Assembly (NCBI GenBank): GCA_041672845.1
Contig: JBAYYV010000002.1
Coordinates: forward strand, 186,001 to 250,000
Length of the DNA: 64,000 nt
From: JBAYDV01 sp041672845
Lineage (GTDB): Bacteria > Bacteroidota > Bacteroidia > Bacteroidales > UBA932
Direction of reading: 5' to 3'
Positions within the stretch are counted from its first letter, which is position 1; each line of letters opens with the position of its first letter. The position numbers and the translations under genes are program-made. Shown in pieces: positions 26,529-37,245 of this stretch. The notes under the pieces are model-generated. The model did not search any database, was not told the DNA's origin, and saw only the letters and a program-made list of their open reading frames with translations.

Positions 26529-26551
26529 TAGAAGAAAAAAATTGAAATATT

Positions 26552-27655
26552 ATGGCATTAAAATGTGGAATAGTGGGATTACCTAATGTTGGGAAATCTA
26601 CTTTATTCAATTGCATCGGTTCTGGGAAAGCTCAATCTGCTAATTTTCCTTTTTGTACTATTGAACCTAATATCGGTTCTACCACTGTCCCTGATAAGAG
26701 ACTTCAGAAATTAGAAGGGCTTGTTCATCCTAGAAAAGTAATTCCTGCAACAGTAGAAATAGTAGATATTGCAGGACTTGTAAAAGGAGCTAGTCACGGT
26801 GAAGGTCTAGGGAATCAATTCTTAGCTAACATTCGTGAAACTGATGCTATCTTACATATTATCCGCTGTTTCGATGATCCTAATGTAGTTCATGTAGATG
26901 GTACTATAAATCCAGTTAGAGATAAAGAAGTTATCGATTTAGAATTACAAATTAAGGATTTAGATACAGTAGAAAGTCGTCTTAAGAAAACTGAGAAAAT
27001 GGCTAAAACTGGTGGAGATAAACAAGCTAAGAGATTAGCTGATATATTAGTTCAATATAAAGGATGTCTTGAACAGGGTAAATCTGCTCGTACAGTTATT
27101 TTCGATAATCCAGAAGATATCAAACTAGCTAAAGACCTTTATCTTTTAACTAACAAACCCATATTATATGTTTGTAACGTAGATGAAGATTCGGCTGCTA
27201 AAGGAAACAAATACGTAGATCAAATAAGAGAAGCTGTTAAAAATGAAGATGCAGGAGTTATAGTTATAGCAGCTAAAATAGAATCTGAAATAGCCGAATT
27301 AGACACTTTCGAAGAAAGACAGATGTTTCTTAACGAAATCGGGTTAGAAGACTCTGGTGTAGTTAGATTAATTCAGAAAGCTTATTCTCTTCTTAATCTT
27401 CAAACATACTTTACAGTAGGAGAACCGGAAGTAAGAGCATGGACCATTAATAAAGGTGACAAGGCTCCTAAAGCTGCTGGTGTTATTCATACAGATTTCG
27501 AAAGAGGATTTATTAGAGCTGAAGTTATCAAATATGATGACTTCATAAAATATGGTTCAGAATCAGCTTGTCGTTCAGCTGGGAAACTAGGGACAGAAGG
27601 AAAAGATTATACCGTTCAAGACGGTGATATCATGAACTTCTTATTCAACGTATAA
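26552..27655 (+). CDS. ychF: Redox/stress-related ATPase YchF (OLA1 family)
   Basis: A 367-residue Obg-related P-loop protein. The G1 motif is GLPNVGKS (9-16), G3 is DIAGLVKGA, and the specificity loop reads NVDE instead of NKxD, which in this family shifts preference from GTP to ATP. A coiled helical domain follows, and the C-terminal TGS-like domain begins near TYFTVGEPEVRAW. It binds ribosomes and dampens oxidative-stress responses in other bacteria. It is monocistronic, bounded by its own promoter and a shared terminator. Confidence 0.97.
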   Translation: MALKCGIVGLPNVGKSTLFNCIGSGKAQSANFPFCTIEPNIGSTTVPDKRLQKLEGLVHPRKVIPATVEIVDIAGLVKGASHGEGLGNQFLANIRETDAILHIIRCFDDPNVVHVDGTINPVRDKEVIDLELQIKDLDTVESRLKKTEKMAKTGGDKQAKRLADILVQYKGCLEQGKSARTVIFDNPEDIKLAKDLYLLTNKPILYVCNVDEDSAAKGNKYVDQIREAVKNEDAGVIVIAAKIESEIAELDTFEERQMFLNEIGLEDSGVVRLIQKAYSLLNLQTYFTVGEPEVRAWTINKGDKAPKAAGVIHTDFERGFIRAEVIKYDDFIKYGSESACRSAGKLGTEGKDYTVQDGDIMNFLFNV

Positions 27656-27710
27656 TAAACTTTATTATCCTAATATTCAGAGTATAACGATTATCAACAC
27701 CATTTAAATA

Positions 27711-27745
27711 TAAAAAAAAGCTCAACTATTAATTTAGTTGAGCTT
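27711..27745. terminator. Shared terminator of ychF and the PPIase gene
   Basis: AAGCTCAACTA (27718-27728) pairs perfectly with TAGTTGAGCTT (27735-27745) around a 6-nt loop. The eight A on the left make a U-run for leftward transcripts; the rightward side is weaker. The genes converge here. Confidence 0.85.
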
Positions 27746-27767
27746 CTATTTTATATGCTATATTCTA

Positions 27768-29852
27768 CTAGTAAAATTTAGTTCTATGGTCTATTACTTC
27801 GCCTAGTTCATTGAATACATACGGAAGATTTGATAGCTGATATCTCTGGAATTGAGATTCTCTAGTTATCGCATCATTTTCTGTATAAAATGCCCCAGTG
27901 TTTCTAGTATTCACTTTTAATATGTAAATAGCTGCTATTCCTTTAATAGGACCTGTAATGGTTCCAGGTTCTGCTGCTGCTACTGCTCCTACTAAATTAG
28001 GATCAAACGTTCTGTTATTAATAGAACCAAACGCCATACCATCTTTATTACTTACAGTAGTATTATATGCTTCAGCTATTTCATCTAATGTATTTAGACC
28101 TTTTATTTTAGCTTTTACTTCTTCAAGTTTCTTATCTGCTCTCTTCTTAGCCATCAATACAAATTTGATATTATCCTTAACATCTTCTACTGGAGCATAA
28201 CCTTCTTCTTTAATTTTCTTTAAAGCACATACGAAGAAATATTGATTATTAATAGAAATTATAGGAGAAACATCACCTTCTTTAGCTTTATAAATCCAAC
28301 GAGAAACCTCTAGTGTTTTTTCATACATAGAAATTTTTCTAGCGCCCTCTTTCACATTATTAGCAGGTACTACTGGCAAATTACCATCTTCTACTGCTTT
28401 GTTAAATAATTCAATTTTTCCATTAGATTTAGTAACCAGATCATTTGCTTGAGCATAATATGTTTGATATGTAGCCTTACTTGAAACGACTGCCTTTGTA
28501 AGAAGAGCTAACTGTATTTTTTTAACAGTTTTTGTTTTCTTAGCGACTCTAACAATATGAAGACCGTATTGAGTTTTCATTTTATGAATACTTCCCAGTT
28601 TATATGTAAGAACATCTTCCATACCAGGAATCATCATTTTCTGAGTTAACCATCCAATATCGCCAAAATTATCTACTTTAGTGTTTTTATCCAATGAATA
28701 TTTCTGCGCCAAACTTGAAAAGTTTTTAGCATTAACTACTCTTAATAAACTATCTGCCTGTTTTTCATTGTCAGCAGACAACATAATATGCTGAACAAAT
28801 ACTGAATCAGACATATATTTCACATCATTTATTCTAGCGGCAATATATCTATCGTCTTTTTTGTAAACTGCCAAACAATTAGGATGTCTAGTTTTGAAAG
28901 CAAAATTATATAATTCTTCTTGCCCTTGCTGAAGTTCGTTAGCACTAAAATAATAAGGATTGAGTGGTGTATCAGAATTTAAAGAAAGGAAATTCTTTAG
29001 ATTTTTTGCCTTTTCAAATTTAGGATAAATAGATTCAATTTCTTTATTAGCATCTTGGAAATCTTTTTCAGAAGGAATGACTTCATATGCTACAAAATCA
29101 ATATCACGAGAAGCTGTTCTCTTATAATTTTCTTTATGCTTATGATAGTAAGAATTAATTTCTTGATTACTAACTGTTATATCTTTATTAAATCCTACAG
29201 GAATCATGACGAAATCCACATTAGAAGTAACGTTATTTTCTTCAATATCTCTTCTTACTTCTATAGGAGTTACAAAACTACTAGAAGTTAATAATGAAGA
29301 GTATTTTGTGAAATATTGGTTACTAATCATATTAGTTTCGATAAATTTCCAATATGTAGCTCCATTTACATCCGCACCTTGGGAAGATATAGCTTGGATA
29401 AATTGTGCAAATTTAGCACGAGAATATTGTCCGTTTTGGTCTTGAAATGCAGGATCTTGCTGAAGAATTGGTGATATTTCTTTTCCTTGAGTCATATCAT
29501 ATATTTCACCCTTTCCTACATCTATACCAGATTCTTTCATCAATGGTATAATAAAATCTTCATTTATTCTATTTTGCCAAGCGGTATTTACTATTTGATC
29601 CATAGCTTTCTCAGAAACTGACTGAGATCCACTAGTAAGAGTATAAATATTTTTATAATATTCTACATCTTTTTGGAATTCTTGATAAGAAATAGAATTA
29701 CCATCTATTTCTCCTACATCATTAGCACCTGATAAAGATCTAATAGTCATATCTAGCTGATTAGGATCCACAATGAAAGCCAAAAGAGCTACCGCGATTA
29801 ATACCGTGATTAGAACACCTAGCCTAACACGGATTGTCTGTAAAACTGCCAT
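27768..29852 (-). CDS. PpiD/SurA-like periplasmic peptidyl-prolyl isomerase
   Basis: A 694-residue envelope chaperone. One N-terminal membrane anchor (about 10-30) is followed by a SurA-N-like helical region, a parvulin (PpiC) domain at about 345-440 containing VQHIMLSADNEKQADSLL and GLHIVRVAKKTK, and a long C-terminal part with a degenerate second repeat. It helps fold proteins leaving the Sec translocon and outer-membrane barrels. It lies downstream of lptC and an OM-barrel gene, a common Bacteroidota neighbourhood consistent with outer-membrane assembly. Confidence 0.92.
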   Translation of the reverse strand: MAVLQTIRVRLGVLITVLIAVALLAFIVDPNQLDMTIRSLSGANDVGEIDGNSISYQEFQKDVEYYKNIYTLTSGSQSVSEKAMDQIVNTAWQNRINEDFIIPLMKESGIDVGKGEIYDMTQGKEISPILQQDPAFQDQNGQYSRAKFAQFIQAISSQGADVNGATYWKFIETNMISNQYFTKYSSLLTSSSFVTPIEVRRDIEENNVTSNVDFVMIPVGFNKDITVSNQEINSYYHKHKENYKRTASRDIDFVAYEVIPSEKDFQDANKEIESIYPKFEKAKNLKNFLSLNSDTPLNPYYFSANELQQGQEELYNFAFKTRHPNCLAVYKKDDRYIAARINDVKYMSDSVFVQHIMLSADNEKQADSLLRVVNAKNFSSLAQKYSLDKNTKVDNFGDIGWLTQKMMIPGMEDVLTYKLGSIHKMKTQYGLHIVRVAKKTKTVKKIQLALLTKAVVSSKATYQTYYAQANDLVTKSNGKIELFNKAVEDGNLPVVPANNVKEGARKISMYEKTLEVSRWIYKAKEGDVSPIISINNQYFFVCALKKIKEEGYAPVEDVKDNIKFVLMAKKRADKKLEEVKAKIKGLNTLDEIAEAYNTTVSNKDGMAFGSINNRTFDPNLVGAVAAAEPGTITGPIKGIAAIYILKVNTRNTGAFYTENDAITRESQFQRYQLSNLPYVFNELGEVIDHRTKFY

Positions 29853-29941
29853 ATACTGTAATATTTATTTTTCTATAAGTTAATTCTATTAATAGTTGTA
29901 TTTAAAAACATAAATAGTATGCGAAGATACAAATTATATTT

Positions 29942-30580
29942 TTATCTATTTAATAATGGGCTATTAAAATTAGCAGAATTTACATTCTTAGAGTTATCCA
30001 AATCTTTTTTTATTATCCCGAAACTGTCAAAAGGTCTAATCAATTCAGCGTTTCTAGCTCTTTCATCTGATTTCATTCCATATCCTTGCATAAATCCATC
30101 TGGAGAATATATCTTTACAAAAGAATGGGTATAAATCATTTTTCTTTTCTGATCCCAATACAAAGTATCTGTTTCTATTCTTTCTTTTTTAATAAAATTG
30201 GTTATAACTACGTTACCAAAAGCCGCCCATTCTTCCTCGCCCTTATTTAAGGTATGCTTAGCAACATCAGCTCGTATTTCTGTTTCCAATTTACCATAGG
30301 AATCATAGCCATAAACTTTAAATTTTTTAGGAAAAATATCATAACTCTCTGTATTACTCACTTTATATTTTTCCATCAATTTGGCTTCCATCCTCATACT
30401 AATTTTAGAATTCTGAGATTTATAAGCTTTCATATCTACGACTGTCTGTACTAATTCTAACTTTTTGGGGACTATTGCATCATCAGATATTTTATGAGTA
30501 CAAGATACAGTAATGGTAGCATATATAATTATACATACTACCATTACTATTTTATTTATATTTCGGCTTAAGCCGTTCAT
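29942..30580 (-). CDS. lptC: LPS export protein LptC
   Basis: A 212-residue predicted lipoprotein: a hydrophobic signal is followed by the lipobox TVSC, placing the mature Cys near residue 27. The beta-jellyroll body contains DSYGKLETEIRADVAKHTLNKGE-like periodic strands and FGNVVITNFIKKERIETDTLYWD, typical of Bacteroidota LptC/YrbK. It would take LPS from LptFG and pass it to LptA across the periplasm. It follows the TPR gene after 1 bp and belongs to the same operon. Confidence 0.85.
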   Translation of the reverse strand: MNGLSRNINKIVMVVCIIIYATITVSCTHKISDDAIVPKKLELVQTVVDMKAYKSQNSKISMRMEAKLMEKYKVSNTESYDIFPKKFKVYGYDSYGKLETEIRADVAKHTLNKGEEEWAAFGNVVITNFIKKERIETDTLYWDQKRKMIYTHSFVKIYSPDGFMQGYGMKSDERARNAELIRPFDSFGIIKKDLDNSKNVNSANFNSPLLNR

Positions 30581-30581
30581 T

Positions 30582-31922
30582 TTATTTCTGAGTTCTAACT
30601 ATAGTTTTATGAACCAACCCTGCTTCCCTTACTGTATAATCATCACCTTCTTTTATATCAAACATAAACGCATCTGATTTTTTAGGAAAATACTGAGAGC
30701 ATTCTGCAATTAATTTATTAGCATCACCAGCGATTGTAGAATCTGCTTTCTTAGCTTTAAGAAGATAATCTATAGCTACCCAATAATGAGATCTCTTTTC
30801 TATCTCGTTACCTGTTCCTTTAACCGCAGCCCAAATAGTTCCACAAAGAAAATAAGCTTTTCCAGCAATTTCAGGATCTAATTTAGCAGCTGATTCAGCA
30901 GCTTCTAGACTTACAGACTTATTCCCTCCATTTTTATACAAAATAGTAGCTAACTCTAAATAATAAGAAGCATCTGTTATAGCATTTGACTCAGTAAACT
31001 TAATAGCTTCTCTTAAATATTTTTCACCATTTACATTATCTCCTTTATCAAAATAAAGCTGAGAAAGATAATGAGCAGATTTATACGATTTTTCTATCTT
31101 ATATAAGCCTTCTACTGCATGTAAATAAAGATCTTCCTGGGCACATGATGACGCAGAAAATATAGAAATAATATTTACTAAAGTTTCTTTATTATTAGGA
31201 TCTGCATTATATCTAGGAGTAAATAATTTCACTAAACTTTCACAGTCAGCTACTCCAGAACTAGAAAATAAATTCTGAATATCCTTAACAGCAGACTCTG
31301 CTCTTTCAGTAGATCTGCCTTTAGAATCTAAATGAGCTTTAATAGCATCCATGGTTTCAATAGCAAAAGCAAAACTATTCATCATAGTTTCAGCATCGAT
31401 TTCACCTTTCTTATATAAATCATTTGCAAATCCCATATATCTTACACTTATAGAAATAGGAACTCTAGGACCAGCTTCCTTCATAGCTGTACCCATAATT
31501 TTATATGCCTTACCCTCATCTCCCATAGACATGAAATGAAGATAATCTAAAGCCATATTAGAGTACGCTTGCGCTTTATATTTTGGGAAAGTATTAGCTC
31601 TAATCTGATGAACCATTAATAATGTATCCAATAATTGAGCTCTTCTTACAGGATTGTTTTGAAACTCACGAATTTCACTTCTTAAAATTTGAGTACCATC
31701 AATTAACATATTTTGGCTAGCTTGTGGGGGACAAATGCTCATAGCTTTTCTCCATAAAGGAGAAGCTTCCTTCAAATTTTTTTGTTTAAAATACCCTTTA
31801 TAGAAAGATAAGTATTTAATACATTCCGCACTATCCTTTCCAAATCTACCCTGTGCATGAACCGGTAAAGTTACTATCATAGCCAATAGCACAGAAATTG
31901 TTAGAATTAGTTTTTTCATCAT
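30582..31922 (-). CDS. Exported tetratricopeptide-repeat protein
   Basis: A 446-residue protein with a signal peptide (about 1-23, ending PVHAQ) and a helical-repeat body. Repeats of A-x-x-Y and G-x-x-x-x-A spacing, such as DASYYLELATILYKNGGNKSVSL and ESAAKLDPEIAGKAYFLCG, indicate TPRs. Conserved in Bacteroidota between an OM-barrel gene and lptC, as here. The function is unproven; a scaffold for envelope assembly is plausible. No catalytic motif is seen. Confidence 0.75.
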   Translation of the reverse strand: MMKKLILTISVLLAMIVTLPVHAQGRFGKDSAECIKYLSFYKGYFKQKNLKEASPLWRKAMSICPPQASQNMLIDGTQILRSEIREFQNNPVRRAQLLDTLLMVHQIRANTFPKYKAQAYSNMALDYLHFMSMGDEGKAYKIMGTAMKEAGPRVPISISVRYMGFANDLYKKGEIDAETMMNSFAFAIETMDAIKAHLDSKGRSTERAESAVKDIQNLFSSSGVADCESLVKLFTPRYNADPNNKETLVNIISIFSASSCAQEDLYLHAVEGLYKIEKSYKSAHYLSQLYFDKGDNVNGEKYLREAIKFTESNAITDASYYLELATILYKNGGNKSVSLEAAESAAKLDPEIAGKAYFLCGTIWAAVKGTGNEIEKRSHYWVAIDYLLKAKKADSTIAGDANKLIAECSQYFPKKSDAFMFDIKEGDDYTVREAGLVHKTIVRTQK

Positions 31923-31968
31923 ATTGATTTTTAGAGTTGTAGTCTATTATATTCTTAGTTAATACTTA

Positions 31969-33306
31969 TTAATTATATTGGAATTTTCTGAACCATATAT
32001 CATGAAGATTAACATCTATCATTATTTTAATATATCTTTCTCTTAACAACTGATCAGTCATCATACCTCTCTGTCCAATGTCTAAACCTATAGTAAAAGA
32101 ATTATACCATCTATAAATCGGTAGTGAAGCTCCTAGAGTAATACCAAAATCATTAATTTGACTACCATTTAAATTAATATATGATTGTTTATAATAAGCA
32201 CCAAATCTATAAGTTACCCTTTTCATATAATATCTAATATCATACATATTAGGTGTATATGATCCTCCTAATTTTAATGACTGTAAATTAACGGGTTTAA
32301 AATTAATTCCTGGAGTACTCGCAAATTTAGTGTTTTTCCAGTTTTGGAAATTATAATCAACCCCTAGTAACCATTTTTCATATTTTGCATAAGTAACTCC
32401 TAATCCTAAATCAGAAGCTATTTCTATCTTTTTATCATCATACTCTTCATTTATAATATAATTGGTAGAAGATGTATTAGACGTATATGCATATCTTTGG
32501 ATATTTCCAGAAAGATTATTTCCTAAACGGTATGTAGCACCAAATGTAAGTAATTTCTCATTTTTTAACTTTAAGACATATTGAGCACCCAACTTAGCAG
32601 AAAAGGAATTTATTTGATAATCCCATCCTGTATATATATTCTTGTTAGATTCTACTGAATTAAACATAATATCAGAATGCCTTTTAATCTCCCCAAAATA
32701 ATAAATACCCTCTACTCCTAAAGAAAAATTAGTAAATAATTCAGCAGATACTCCTAAAAACAGCTTATTAATAGAACCAGTACCATATTTTCTATATTGT
32801 ACTTGGCCCATATCAGCTATTACATCTGATGACTCTTCATCTCTATAGAATAAATAACCGGTATTTGCAAAAGGAGCTATTCCTATTACAAAGGCAGATT
32901 TTTTAAATAAAGGAAAAGATACGGCCACGTTATTCATATTGGCCACATTGTATGCTGATGTATTAGTCCCATCATTAGAATAGATATTTTTCTGCATACC
33001 ACCAAAATCCATCATAAAAGCTAAAGTATCTCTAACGTGGATAGCCGCAGGATTAAGATAATTAATAAATCTTTTATCCTGAACTGCTATACCGATTCCA
33101 CCCATAGATAAATTATAAGCTGTCCCAGGCGTTTGTAATTCACCGATACCAAACATTGAAAATGGCGAATAAGTACTCAAGGAATTTTCTATAATGACAT
33201 CATTTGATGTATTAGATTTCAAAACTTGAGATGTAGCAGTCAATGAAATCATTGATAACAACATAACAAATAAGATATTTAATATACTACTTTTATTATT
33301 AAGCAT
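31969..33306 (-). CDS. Outer-membrane beta-barrel protein (OmpP1/FadL-like)
   Basis: A 445-residue protein with a signal peptide (about 1-27) and alternating hydrophobic/polar strands throughout, ending in a strand-like tail (NLHDIWFRKFQYN). The N-terminal STYSPFSMFGIGELQTPGTAYNLSMGGIGIAVQD resembles Bacteroidota barrels of the FadL/PorV type. The start overlaps the coaX stop by 8 bp, so expression is coupled to coaX and mfd. Its cargo is not known, but the position before TPR, lptC and ppiD suggests envelope biogenesis or lipid transport. Confidence 0.75.
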   Translation of the reverse strand: MLNNKSSILNILFVMLLSMISLTATSQVLKSNTSNDVIIENSLSTYSPFSMFGIGELQTPGTAYNLSMGGIGIAVQDKRFINYLNPAAIHVRDTLAFMMDFGGMQKNIYSNDGTNTSAYNVANMNNVAVSFPLFKKSAFVIGIAPFANTGYLFYRDEESSDVIADMGQVQYRKYGTGSINKLFLGVSAELFTNFSLGVEGIYYFGEIKRHSDIMFNSVESNKNIYTGWDYQINSFSAKLGAQYVLKLKNEKLLTFGATYRLGNNLSGNIQRYAYTSNTSSTNYIINEEYDDKKIEIASDLGLGVTYAKYEKWLLGVDYNFQNWKNTKFASTPGINFKPVNLQSLKLGGSYTPNMYDIRYYMKRVTYRFGAYYKQSYINLNGSQINDFGITLGASLPIYRWYNSFTIGLDIGQRGMMTDQLLRERYIKIMIDVNLHDIWFRKFQYN

Positions 33307-34012
33307 TTATTTCTATTATTTTTAAAAGACCATTTAATACTATATTACAAACTACAAAGATGCAAGTTTTCATTTTTTTAGCAAAATAAAATGCATCTCC
33401 TCCAGTAAAAATGACTTTAAATTTAGGATATTTTTTTAAATAACCTTCTATTTCATTAACAATTCCAATAATTATACCACTTTTAATAGCATCTGAGGTA
33501 TTATCACCTATTTCTAAAAAATCTTCTGTTAAATTTACTAAAGGTAATTTATCAGTATATTTATTTAAAGCTTTAGTTCTTATATTAAATCCAGGAGAAA
33601 TATTACCACCCATATATTCATTTTTACTATTTATAAAATCATAAGTAATAGCTGTACCTATATCTATTACCATTATATTTTCTCCAGGGAAAAGTGAATA
33701 AGCACCTATAACAGCACACATTCTATCAACTCCTAAAGTTTTGGGAGTTTTATATTTATTTTTCAGTGGTAAATTTAGATTATTATCTACTTTTAAAAAT
33801 TTATTACTATTCTCTTCTAAAAGTTTAAATAAAATATTATCAATATCTTTAACTGAAGAAAGTGCAATAATATCTAAAGAATTATTCTTAACAATATTTT
33901 CAACAAAAGTAAACAAAGAATTAGTATTACTTCTATATATTTTAGTAATAATGTTATTCTCTGCTAATGCTAATTTTATAGCGGTATTTCCTATATCAAT
34001 TAATAAGTTCAC
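33299..34012 (-). CDS. coaX: Type III pantothenate kinase
   Basis: CoaX phosphorylates pantothenate in the first step of coenzyme A synthesis and is not inhibited by CoA. The 237-residue protein has the ASKHA-fold motifs: LLIDIGNTAIKLA at the N terminus, TLGVDRMCAVIGAY, the second phosphate loop VIDIGTAITYDFI and GGNISPGFNIR. Its start overlaps the mfd stop by 4 bp (ATGA), and its end overlaps the OM-barrel start, indicating a tightly packed operon. Confidence 0.96.
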   Translation of the reverse strand: MNLLIDIGNTAIKLALAENNIITKIYRSNTNSLFTFVENIVKNNSLDIIALSSVKDIDNILFKLLEENSNKFLKVDNNLNLPLKNKYKTPKTLGVDRMCAVIGAYSLFPGENIMVIDIGTAITYDFINSKNEYMGGNISPGFNIRTKALNKYTDKLPLVNLTEDFLEIGDNTSDAIKSGIIIGIVNEIEGYLKKYPKFKVIFTGGDAFYFAKKMKTCIFVVCNIVLNGLLKIIEINA

Positions 34013-37000
34013 TTTTTATAATTCCGACAAATATAATACATTTTTTTAATAAGGTTATAAACACCTTCTATGGTATTCACTTTATTTACTATAAGATACA
34101 GTTTATCTACTTTTTGTTTTAAAATATATCTATCCGCAGATTTTTCCTGTATATAATGAACGATACATTGAAATATATCAGTAGAAAAATATTCAGAAGA
34201 AGAATCACTAAAGAAATACATAAGAAGCCTATTGTTTTTTAGTGCCAATTTTTCAAATCCTAATTCTTTTGCCAATTTCCTAAGTCTGACGACAAAAAAT
34301 AATTGATTAACTGCATCCGGTATAGGACCATATCTATCTTCCATTTCCTCACTTAATAATTTTATATCCTTTTCTTCTTCTATTGAGTCTAACCTTTTAT
34401 ATATTCTTATTTTTTCATTAATGATATTTATATAAGAATCAGGTATTAACATTTCTTTATCAGTTTCTAAAGTACATTCATCCACATATATTTTTTCTAC
34501 TGCTGTAGCTTCTTCATCTTCTTCTAAATCATTTTCAGTTTTTATCTCTTCGAAAGCTTCTTCTAAGATTTTTTGATAAGTCTCAAATCCCATATTAGAA
34601 ATATAGCCACTCTGCTCTGCTCCTAACATATTCCCCATGCCTCTAATATCTAAATCTTGCATAGCTATATTAAAACCACTACCCAAATCTGAAAAAGCTT
34701 CAATAGCATTTAATCTTCTTCTTGCATCATCTGTTAATCTGTCTGTAGGTGGAGTTATCAAATAACAAAAAGCTTGTTTATCTGATCTACCCACCCTTCC
34801 TCTTAATTGATGTAAATCACTTAACCCATAATTTTGAGCTTGATCTATAATAATAGTATTAGTATTTGGTATATCTATACCATTTTCAATAATCGTCGTA
34901 GCTATTAAAATATCATAATCTCCTACCATATAATCAAGGATTTTCTTTTCTAAAACTTTTGGGTCCATTTTTCCATGAATCACACATGTCTTCGCCTCAG
35001 GACATAGACTTTGAATCATTTGTTCTATATCTAAAATATCTTTCACCTTGTTATGGACAAAAAATATTTGACCTCCTCTTTCTAATTCTTCCTCTATTAT
35101 TTCTTTTAAAAATTCTTTATTATTATCTATTATTTCAGTATGGATAGGAATTCTATTTGGTGGAGGAGTAGCTATTATAGAAAGATCTCTAGCTCCTAAT
35201 AATGAAAATTGTAATGTTCTAGGAATAGGTGTAGCAGATAAAGTTAAAGTATCTACAGATAATTTTAATTGTCTTAATTTTTCTTTTGCAGAAACTCCAA
35301 ATTTCTGTTCTTCATCTATTATTAATAGTCCTAAATCTTTATACTGAATTTTTTTATTTAATAATCCATGAGTTCCTATTATTATTTCAATCTTACCACT
35401 TTTAATATTATTAGTTATCTGATTTATTTCTTTAGTGGTCCTCAAACGACATAGGTAATCTATATTGATTGGGAAATTTTTAAATCTTTTAACGAATGTA
35501 TTATAATGCTGAAGAGCTAATATAGTAGTAGGTACCAACATTACTACCTGTTTACTATTGGCAACAGCTTTAAAAGCTGCCCTCATAGATACCTCGGTTT
35601 TTCCGAATCCCACATCCCCACAAATTAATCTATCCATAGGATATGGTTTTTCCATGTCTAAATTAACAGCTTTAATAGATTTCATCTGATCTTCTGTTTC
35701 CTCATATTTAAACAATGAATCAAATTCATTTTGAAGGAATAAATCTGATGAAAAACTAAATCCGTCAGAAGCTTTGCGCTGAGCATACAATTTAATTAAA
35801 TCTTGAGCTATATCTTTTACTCTAGATTTTGTTTGACTCTTAATTTTTTCCCAAGTAGCTCTACCTAATTTATGAATATGTGGAGGAATAGAATCTGCTG
35901 ATTTATATTTAGAAATTCGATGAAGATTATTAATATTGACGAAAATAACATCATTATCTTTATAAATAATTTTAACAGCTTCTTGTATATTACCATTTAC
36001 ATTATTTTTAACAAGCCCTCCAAATTTACCAACCCCATGGTCCATATGTACAATATAATCTCCTACTTTATATGCATTTAACTCATTTATAGTTAATCTT
36101 TCACTTTTCTCTACTACTTTCTTTAATTTGACTCTTCTATATCTTTCAAAAATCTGATGATCTGTATATAAACAAATCTTAGAATCATGATCTATAAAAC
36201 CTTCTTGTATGGTGAAATTAAGATAAGTAACATTTAAGTTATTTATAGAAAAAATACTTTTAAGCCTCTCTATTTGGTTAATATTTTCACTTAAAATAAA
36301 AACATTATACCCTTCATTTTGTTTATTTTCTATGTCTGATGATAATAAATCAAATTGTTTGTTAAATGAAGGTTGTGGTATAGTATTAAATATAAAAGTT
36401 TCTACATTTTGAATTTTAGATAAAGTAGAAAGATAAACTACTTTATTTTGAATTTTAGGTTTTTCAACATCTGAAAGCCATATAATACATTCTTTAGGTA
36501 AAGTACTTATAAAATCTACAGATTTATTTTCCTTTATTTCATTAATATCTGAATATAACTTAATTATTATTTTTTCTTTAGTAGATCTTTGAGTATTAAC
36601 ATTGAATTCAAATATAGATTCAATCTCGTTACCAAAAAAATCTATTCTATATGGTACATTATCTCCAAATGAAAATACATCTATAATTCCTCCTCTAATA
36701 GCATATTCTCCCGGGGCAGATACGAAATCTTTCTTTTCAAACCCACTATCATATAATAATTCTTTAATAAATTCGTGTGAAAGATTATCTCCTTTTTTAA
36801 TATCCACCACACTTTCTTTAAAAGATTTAATATCTAAAACCTTTTCTTCTATAGAATCTTTATATGCTACTAATATTAAATATTCTCCATTATACTCTTT
36901 ATTTATATAATCATTAAGAGCGCCTAATGCTACTGTCCTTTGAACTTTTACAGTATCATCTTTATTTTGTGATATATATTTACCTATTTTAGTAGAAGGT

Positions 37001-37245
37001 AAATAAAAAACATTTTTATCATTTACTAATTGATATAAATCATTAACACAAGCAGAAGCATCTTGTTTATTATTTAATACTATTAAATGTAAACCTTCTT
37101 TTATTACATAAGAAAGTAAAAAAGCTTTAGCTGAAGAGTATAGTCCTTCAATTAATATATCAGAATTTCCTTTTAATACACTATTATATAAACGATTACA
37201 CTCATTAATATTTAATACGTTTTTATACTTCATTTTTATTAACAA
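34009..37245 (-). CDS. mfd: Transcription-repair coupling factor
   Basis: Mfd displaces RNA polymerase stalled at DNA lesions and recruits UvrA. The 1078 residues include a UvrB-like N-terminal part with YAIRGGIIDVFSFGD, the RNA-polymerase-interaction domain near KVGDYIVHMDHGVGKFGGL (about 390-410), and RecG-like motor lobes with GDVGFGKTE (Walker A), IIDEEQKFGV and QLRGRVGRS. DLDIRGMGNMLGAEQSG and a TRCF C-terminal domain follow. The start is this ATG or Met5. It heads the operon with coaX and the OM-barrel gene. Confidence 0.96.
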   Translation of the reverse strand: MLIKMKYKNVLNINECNRLYNSVLKGNSDILIEGLYSSAKAFLLSYVIKEGLHLIVLNNKQDASACVNDLYQLVNDKNVFYLPSTKIGKYISQNKDDTVKVQRTVALGALNDYINKEYNGEYLILVAYKDSIEEKVLDIKSFKESVVDIKKGDNLSHEFIKELLYDSGFEKKDFVSAPGEYAIRGGIIDVFSFGDNVPYRIDFFGNEIESIFEFNVNTQRSTKEKIIIKLYSDINEIKENKSVDFISTLPKECIIWLSDVEKPKIQNKVVYLSTLSKIQNVETFIFNTIPQPSFNKQFDLLSSDIENKQNEGYNVFILSENINQIERLKSIFSINNLNVTYLNFTIQEGFIDHDSKICLYTDHQIFERYRRVKLKKVVEKSERLTINELNAYKVGDYIVHMDHGVGKFGGLVKNNVNGNIQEAVKIIYKDNDVIFVNINNLHRISKYKSADSIPPHIHKLGRATWEKIKSQTKSRVKDIAQDLIKLYAQRKASDGFSFSSDLFLQNEFDSLFKYEETEDQMKSIKAVNLDMEKPYPMDRLICGDVGFGKTEVSMRAAFKAVANSKQVVMLVPTTILALQHYNTFVKRFKNFPINIDYLCRLRTTKEINQITNNIKSGKIEIIIGTHGLLNKKIQYKDLGLLIIDEEQKFGVSAKEKLRQLKLSVDTLTLSATPIPRTLQFSLLGARDLSIIATPPPNRIPIHTEIIDNNKEFLKEIIEEELERGGQIFFVHNKVKDILDIEQMIQSLCPEAKTCVIHGKMDPKVLEKKILDYMVGDYDILIATTIIENGIDIPNTNTIIIDQAQNYGLSDLHQLRGRVGRSDKQAFCYLITPPTDRLTDDARRRLNAIEAFSDLGSGFNIAMQDLDIRGMGNMLGAEQSGYISNMGFETYQKILEEAFEEIKTENDLEEDEEATAVEKIYVDECTLETDKEMLIPDSYINIINEKIRIYKRLDSIEEEKDIKLLSEEMEDRYGPIPDAVNQLFFVVRLRKLAKELGFEKLALKNNRLLMYFFSDSSSEYFSTDIFQCIVHYIQEKSADRYILKQKVDKLYLIVNKVNTIEGVYNLIKKMYYICRNYKK